Assembly (NCBI GenBank): GCA_017473945.1
Contig: JAFUIW010000070.1
Coordinates: forward strand, 1-50,080
Reading direction: 5' to 3'
From: Methanobrevibacter sp.
Lineage (GTDB): Archaea > Methanobacteriota > Methanobacteria > Methanobacteriales > Methanobacteriaceae
Length of the DNA: 50,080 nt
Made by a program: the position numbers and the translations under genes. This document shows positions 44,457 through 50,080 of this stretch, piece after piece (the stretch's first letter is position 1; the number at the start of each line of letters is the position of its first letter). The notes beneath the pieces are model-generated. The model searched no databases, was not told the DNA's origin, and saw only the letters and a program-made list of their open reading frames with translations.

Positions 44457-47400
44457 TTGAAATTTAATAAAATTTTATTTTTAACAATTGTTTTATTGGC
44501 CATATTATCTTTAGGAGCAGTAAGTGCTCAGGATAATGGAACTGATGATGTAACATCAGTCAGTCAAGACAATTCAATACAATTAACAATAAATGACGAT
44601 TCAAAACTTAGTGACGATGCTTCAACAACATACAACAAAACAGTTTATGTTGAAACTGCAGCGGGTTCTGATTCCGGTGCGGGAAGTGAAGCAAGTCCAT
44701 ATGCAACAATAAATAAAGCTTTAAGCGATGTTAATGCATCCGATAATGCTGTTATTTATTTAGGTAGTGGAACTTATTCTGGAGATAACAATACAAACTT
44801 AAAAATTGATTTGTCCCATAAAAATTACAATGGAAGTTTAACATTTATTGGTGCTGAAGACGGTACCACTGTAATAGACGGGAATGAAGAATCTCCAATT
44901 ATTGCAGCAATAAGTGCTGATTCAATTGTTACATTAAAAAATATTGTATTCACTAACGGTAAATCTGACATGGGCTCAGCAATCAGGTCAGCTGGAGATT
45001 TGACTATTGACAACTGTGTATTTGAAGAAAATTATGTTACCAATTTAGGTGCAATTTATTCTGAAACTGGTGATTTAACTGTAACAAATTCCAAATTTAT
45101 CAAAAATTCAGGAAATCAATATGTGGATTTATATTTCTCACATAACGGTTTAGTAACTTTAATAAATAACACATTTGACAGTGGTATTGCATCAAGCTCC
45201 TGGGCAGACACTCCTGCAGTATATGTAGGAACTGGTAAATCCGTTATTAAAGGAAATACCTTTAAGAATTTAACCAGCTCCCGTAGTGCAGCAGGTTTAG
45301 CTGTAAGATACAATAATGGAGACAACATTGCAAACATTACTGACAACACCTTCATCAACTGTACTTACACAGGATCAAATGGAGGGGTCGTATTTTTCCA
45401 AAATTCATATCTTAAAGGCAATAAATTCATCGACTGTACATCTACAACAGCTTTACTATATTCTGTAACAGATTTCAATGCAAAAGTTGCTTTTGAAAAC
45501 GCAGAAGTTGACGGTACAAGATTTGTCTTAAAAGCTAATGTAACCGATGATATGGGTAATGCTGTTCAAAGTGCAAAAATCATTTTCACTATTGACGGTA
45601 CTAATGTTGGTAGTGCAACTTCAGGTGCAAACGGTGTTGCATCCTTAACTGTAAACAAATTATTGGAAAACGGTAACTACACAATTTCCGGTACACAAGC
45701 TTATTCTAATGAAAATCCTTTTGAAGTAACTGTAATTAACGGTACTGCAGTTGTAGACTTTGATCACACCCCTGCTGAAGTATGGGTTTCCACTGAAGGA
45801 AATGATGAAACAGGTAATGGTAGTGAAGCTAATCCATTTTTAACTCTTAAAAAGGCTTTAGATTATGGAACTGCAGCTACTGTAGATTTAACAGTACGTA
45901 TTAAAGATGGTTTATACAATGGATCTGAAAACAGAGATTTATCCTATTCCAATGTAGGAAAAATAACCATTATTGGTGAATCCTATGGAAATGTCATCAT
46001 TGATGCTGAACATGCAAAATCCGGTACTGGATTGTGGGCATCCGGATCAAACATATTCACATTTGGTCAAAACCTTGAAATCAAATTGGTTAACTTAACC
46101 TTAATCAACTGTGAAGGTCGCCCAGTGGATGCATATGCATTAACAATGAATGATAATATTGTAATAAACTCAACTGGTGTCCGTGCTCAATCACCAAATG
46201 ATGGAGTACTCATTGACAATTTAACAGTCATTAACGGAACTGGCCAAGCAATTAACGCTTATAACTTAGTTTTAACCAACTCTTTATTTGAAAACTGTAA
46301 TGGTGGAACTTCAACAGGTTTACTCTGGTTAGCTGCTAGTAATGGTAAGGTACTCCATTTAGAAAACAATACCTTTAAAGGCAATACTATCGCTGGTTAT
46401 TCCGGTGGTGCAGCATATTACGCACAAGGTGATTTGGTAAGTATCAACAACACTTTTGATTCAAATACTGTAACTGGTGATGCATCAAATATTGCTTATG
46501 CAAGTGGTAATAACATTGTTTCAATCAATGATAAGTTTATCAACAACAATGTAACCAGTTATGTTGCTCAATTTAGAAACAACGGTAATAACAATGCAGA
46601 AATTATTGTGGAAAACATTACCATGATTAACAATAGAGCATCCGGAAATGGTGCAGGATTAGTAACTAACGGTGCTAAAATCAAAGGCGGTAAATTCATC
46701 AACAACACTGCTGCAGGCAATGGTGGTGCAATATACTTATTAAGCCACAGTAAAACATCCCCAGTATGTGAAATGAGTATTGAAGATGTTACCTTTGAAA
46801 ATAATAGTGCAGCTTGCGGAAATGATATATTCATAGCTCCTGGCGATACAAACAATGTATTTGCAAACTTAACTGATTTAACAATCACTGCAAACAGTCA
46901 AAATGTAACTGAATTATCAGATATCATTACAGTAACCGTATCCCATCCATCAGGTGCAATCATTGGTGGAGGTCAAGTAAAATTCTACTTTAACGATTCC
47001 GTAGTTGGTAAAGCTGATTTAATCAATCAAAATGCAACCTTAGAATACGTTGGATTTAAAAACGCTACCACATATGTATTCACAAGCGTTTATGAATATG
47101 CAAGTGAAAACGACACCTATGTAAACGGTACTATATCTACAAACATTGCTGAAGCTTTAGACAGCATAGAGTTATATGTATCAAACAGCACAGGTGATGA
47201 TGAAAACGGTAACGGTAGTGAAAACAACCCATACAAATCCATTTCTAAAGCATTAAGTGAAGGTTACACCAAATCCACAAACATCACAGTTCATGTCTTG
47301 GAAGGAAATTACACCGGCGAATTGAATACCAATTTAAGAATTCCAACAACTGTTGACGTGTTAATTTCTGGTGAAGGTGCAGATAAAGTAATTATCTCAG

Positions 47401-50080
47401 ACAGTGACGCTGATTACTTCATAACTGCTTTAGCAGGTAATTCAAAATTAACACTAGCTAACGTTACATTAAATAGAGCTGCTCGTGATACCCAATCCGC
47501 AATTTATGTTGAAGAAGGAGCAAATGTAGAAATTGACAATGTCAACTTCATTGGCGGACAAGGTAACTACGGTGGAGCTATCAACACCGCAGGTACTTTA
47601 ACCATAAACAATTCCTATTTCTTTGACAATGGTTATGGGGATCCATCTAAAAGAGCAAATGCATATTACGGTGGAGCTATTTACAATGATGGAATTTTAA
47701 TAATCGATAATTCCACATTTGAAGCAAACCATGCAGGTAGATTATCCACTATTGCAAACCAAGGTACATTATACATGAAAAACTCAAAAGTAACTGACAG
47801 CCTTAACGCTTACGCAATGAATATGGACTTAGTGGCTATCGGTGCATTTGGCGGTCAAAAAGGTAACATTACAATAGAAAACTCTATTTTCACTGTTACT
47901 AACAGAACCATTGGTGAATTATCCAACCGCATTTACATGCCGCAAAATTCATTGACCTGTCTTTCAATCGGATCATGCGAACATGTAACAATTATCAACT
48001 CCACTTTTGAAGATCAAGGTGGAAGATACACTCCAAACGCATTTGGTGGAATAAACTCCTGGAACCTTGCAGGAGGAGGTTACACACTTGTGACTGGAGA
48101 TGTTGAAGTCTATAATTCCACATTCAGAAACCTACAGTCAGTAGCCTTATTCTACACAAGAACTGATGGATCATCATACTCCTCTCACAGAGTATTTGAC
48201 GGATGTGTATTTGATAATGTCGAATATATAGTTGCAGTTCTCAATGCAGGTAATTTCTCAGTAGACATACACAACTCTGTTATTTTATCAAATGATACTT
48301 CTATAATAGGAGTTGCTTCCGGTAAAAACATTAACATGAGCATTTCTAACAACTGGTGGGGAAGCAACAATGCTACATTTAAGAATGCTACCATTTCAAC
48401 TTCCAATTTCCTAAGTAATTATGTTTTAAAAATCAGAGAAATCAGCTCAGAAGTAGTTAACCCTGAAGATTACTTGGTTTTAACATTAAACCAAACTGGT
48501 AATGATATTGAATTAGCATTTAAATCCTTCGATGGTGAAAACTTAACTGACTATGAAGGAAGTTTACCTGCTAGAGAATTCACCATTAACGCAACAGGTG
48601 CTGTTTTAGGAATAACTAACGGAACTATTGCAAATAAAGTTACAATCCCTGTTAGTGTTGATGGTTTAAGTTATGCAATTGAAGCAACTGTTGATAATCA
48701 AACTGTTAATTTAACTGTTGTAAGAAAAGACACACAAATTAGTGTTGATTCTATTAATAGTGATTTAAGTATTAATGCTACATTAACTGATATTGAAGGT
48801 AATCCGATAGGTAATGCAACTGTTTCATACGAAATTGGCGATGTTAAAGAAAATGTCACTACTGACGAAAAAGGTAACTTTAACATTCCATGTGTTGCTA
48901 ACGGTGATGTATTAATTAAATTTGATGGAAATGGTGCTAATTTAGCTTCAAATAAAACTTTCACATTTGACGGAGTTATCAAAGAAGATGCTGCTCCTGA
49001 AATAGAAGTTTCTAGCGATGTTATAACTGGTGATGATGCTATAGTAATTGTCACTATTGCTAATGCTACTGGAAATGTTTCTATTTTTGTTGACGGTGTT
49101 GAAAAAGTAGTTCCTTTAGATGAAAATGGTGCAGCTATTTTAACTATTGAAAATACCACTGCTGGTGACCATTCAATTGTAGCGGTCTATGCTGGCGATA
49201 ACAATGTTGCTCCTGCAAGTGTTGCTAAAACTTTAACTGTTGCTAAAGCAACTCCTGAGGTTGATGCAGATGCTCAAGACATAACTGAAGGTGAAACCGC
49301 AACAATTGAAGTTGAAGTTGACGGAGATGCAACTGGTATTGTATTAGTTAATATTGATGGTAAAAATTACTACGGTGAAATTGATTCCGGTAAAGTTTCC
49401 ATCGCTGTTGATGGATTAAAAGCTGGAAACTACACAGCCGATGTCATCTATAACGGTGATGAAAAATACACTAACGGATCTGATTCAGTAGCTATTAAAG
49501 TAGCTGATAAACCTGTAGACCCTGAACCTGTTGCTCCTGAAGTAAATATCACTATTCCTGATGCAAAAGCTGGTGAAAATACTACTGTTGATGTAAAATT
49601 GCCTGAAAATGCTACTGGAAATGTTACTGTTAAAGTTGATGGTGAAGAAATAGCTACCGTACCTGTTGAAAACGGTGCTGCAAGTGTTGCTTTAGAAAAT
49701 TTAACTCCTGGTGCACACTTAATCGAAACCACATACTCTGGTGATGACAAATACGCTCCAGTATCCGATGCAAAAGCAATCCTAGTTGAAAACGAAACAC
49801 AACCAGAAGACAACAATGTAACTGTAATTGTCGATGGTGAAGAATATCCTGGTGAAATTGTAGACGGTAAAGTTGTCATTGACACCAATAAAACAGAACC
49901 AGTTCTTCCAGAAACTATCGTAGTTGACGGCGTAGAATACCCTATTGAATATGTAAACGGAACAGCTACTGTAAATACCAATAAAACAGAACCAGTTCTT
50001 CCAGAAACTATCGTAGTTGACGGCGTAGAATACCCTATTGAATATGTAAACGGAACAGCTACTGTAAATACCAATAAAAC
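44457..50080 (+). CDS. Adhesin-like protein with three beta-helix modules and Ig-like repeats (C-terminus off the window)
   Basis: The frame starts at TTG (44457), six bases after AGAGGTCG, and stays open for 1874 codons to the window edge. The signal peptide is MKFNKILFLTIVLLAILSLG, cut near VSA. Three beta-helix modules open with VYVETAAGSDSGAGS (near 62), VWVSTEGNDETGNGS (near 441) and LYVSNSTGDDENGNGS (near 906), each followed by a proline-containing NPYxSIxKAL-type helix. From about residue 1330 follow Ig-like domains (ITGDDAIVIVTIANATGNVS; AKAGENTTVDVKLPENATGN), then 31-residue perfect repeats. Base composition is somewhat less AT-rich than in the two upstream adhesins. The anchor lies beyond the window. 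Confidence 0.88.
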   Translation, partial: MKFNKILFLTIVLLAILSLGAVSAQDNGTDDVTSVSQDNSIQLTINDDSKLSDDASTTYNKTVYVETAAGSDSGAGSEASPYATINKALSDVNASDNAVIYLGSGTYSGDNNTNLKIDLSHKNYNGSLTFIGAEDGTTVIDGNEESPIIAAISADSIVTLKNIVFTNGKSDMGSAIRSAGDLTIDNCVFEENYVTNLGAIYSETGDLTVTNSKFIKNSGNQYVDLYFSHNGLVTLINNTFDSGIASSSWADTPAVYVGTGKSVIKGNTFKNLTSSRSAAGLAVRYNNGDNIANITDNTFINCTYTGSNGGVVFFQNSYLKGNKFIDCTSTTALLYSVTDFNAKVAFENAEVDGTRFVLKANVTDDMGNAVQSAKIIFTIDGTNVGSATSGANGVASLTVNKLLENGNYTISGTQAYSNENPFEVTVINGTAVVDFDHTPAEVWVSTEGNDETGNGSEANPFLTLKKALDYGTAATVDLTVRIKDGLYNGSENRDLSYSNVGKITIIGESYGNVIIDAEHAKSGTGLWASGSNIFTFGQNLEIKLVNLTLINCEGRPVDAYALTMNDNIVINSTGVRAQSPNDGVLIDNLTVINGTGQAINAYNLVLTNSLFENCNGGTSTGLLWLAASNGKVLHLENNTFKGNTIAGYSGGAAYYAQGDLVSINNTFDSNTVTGDASNIAYASGNNIVSINDKFINNNVTSYVAQFRNNGNNNAEIIVENITMINNRASGNGAGLVTNGAKIKGGKFINNTAAGNGGAIYLLSHSKTSPVCEMSIEDVTFENNSAACGNDIFIAPGDTNNVFANLTDLTITANSQNVTELSDIITVTVSHPSGAIIGGGQVKFYFNDSVVGKADLINQNATLEYVGFKNATTYVFTSVYEYASENDTYVNGTISTNIAEALDSIELYVSNSTGDDENGNGSENNPYKSISKALSEGYTKSTNITVHVLEGNYTGELNTNLRIPTTVDVLISGEGADKVIISDSDADYFITALAGNSKLTLANVTLNRAARDTQSAIYVEEGANVEIDNVNFIGGQGNYGGAINTAGTLTINNSYFFDNGYGDPSKRANAYYGGAIYNDGILIIDNSTFEANHAGRLSTIANQGTLYMKNSKVTDSLNAYAMNMDLVAIGAFGGQKGNITIENSIFTVTNRTIGELSNRIYMPQNSLTCLSIGSCEHVTIINSTFEDQGGRYTPNAFGGINSWNLAGGGYTLVTGDVEVYNSTFRNLQSVALFYTRTDGSSYSSHRVFDGCVFDNVEYIVAVLNAGNFSVDIHNSVILSNDTSIIGVASGKNINMSISNNWWGSNNATFKNATISTSNFLSNYVLKIREISSEVVNPEDYLVLTLNQTGNDIELAFKSFDGENLTDYEGSLPAREFTINATGAVLGITNGTIANKVTIPVSVDGLSYAIEATVDNQTVNLTVVRKDTQISVDSINSDLSINATLTDIEGNPIGNATVSYEIGDVKENVTTDEKGNFNIPCVANGDVLIKFDGNGANLASNKTFTFDGVIKEDAAPEIEVSSDVITGDDAIVIVTIANATGNVSIFVDGVEKVVPLDENGAAILTIENTTAGDHSIVAVYAGDNNVAPASVAKTLTVAKATPEVDADAQDITEGETATIEVEVDGDATGIVLVNIDGKNYYGEIDSGKVSIAVDGLKAGNYTADVIYNGDEKYTNGSDSVAIKVADKPVDPEPVAPEVNITIPDAKAGENTTVDVKLPENATGNVTVKVDGEEIATVPVENGAASVALENLTPGAHLIETTYSGDDKYAPVSDAKAILVENETQPEDNNVTVIVDGEEYPGEIVDGKVVIDTNKTEPVLPETIVVDGVEYPIEYVNGTATVNTNKTEPVLPETIVVDGVEYPIEYVNGTATVNTNK
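49884..50080 (+). repeat. Perfect 93-bp tandem repeats within the adhesin
   Basis: Two complete identical 93-bp units (49884-49976 and 49977-50069) and the start of a third (50070-50080) encode a 31-residue unit beginning TNKTEPVLPETIVVDGVEYP. A diverged unit (VTVIVDGEEYPGEIVDGKVV) precedes them. Identity at DNA level implies recent expansion or ongoing homogenisation. The total copy number lies beyond the window. Confidence 0.95.

Noticed and set aside
49448..50074. Minus-strand 208-codon frame with internal repeats
   Set aside because: It is the shadow of the adhesin's own 93-bp repeats, read in the opposite direction.

Overview
The window looks like chromosome from a low-GC, pseudomurein-walled methanogen of the Methanobacteriales, most likely a gut or rumen Methanobrevibacter. 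That is an inference from an archaeal AspRS, Alba, TrpB2, candidate TrpY-type TGTACA operators, archaeal TATA boxes, an ISM1-like insertion sequence and very large adhesin-like proteins. No rRNA, tRNA or CRISPR array was seen.

Layout. Positions 1-1170 carry the N-terminal 390 codons of aspS (minus strand, TTG start). From 1171 to 2093 lies a structured intergenic region: two copies of a multi-hairpin repeat, an element with two competing pairings, and a 26-codon hydrophobic ORF with a strong ribosome binding site. Next come a minus-strand ilvD-hisD-acetyltransferase operon (2094-5569), a 2546-residue adhesin with a beta-helix and 14 DUF11 repeats (5852-13492), and an acidic secreted orphan (13941-14852). 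A radical SAM/HhH protein (15244-16356) is followed by a ParA-type ATPase and an acidic partner. The partner carries a ParB-like N-terminal motif but no ParB DNA-binding domain (16543-17882). Upstream of parA is a 555-bp field of AAGTTAT/ATAACTT repeats.

The housekeeping middle holds trpB2 with three TGTAC boxes around its TATA element, a DUF1786 protein, a PHP phosphoesterase, Alba and leuA. It continues with a PadR / ABC-2 exporter / beta-propeller operon, a TIM-barrel isomerase-like gene and a HAD phosphatase. A second AAGTTAT palindrome lies between the last two (28291-28330).

From 29143 the region is accessory. It contains a second 25-codon hydrophobic ORF followed by nested RNA-like hairpins, a frameshifted IS with 22-bp inverted repeats (30092-31692), and three tandem plus-strand adhesin genes (31825 to beyond 50080). 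Two of these adhesins appear to start at AUA and AUU. The last ends in perfect 93-bp tandem repeats that run off the window.

The most notable candidates are: (a) a ParA/acidic-partner segregation system with its own palindromic repeat field and a distant site; (b) two loci pairing a tiny hydrophobic ORF with structured RNA; (c) AUA/AUU initiation in the adhesin array; and (d) TrpY-like control of trpB2.
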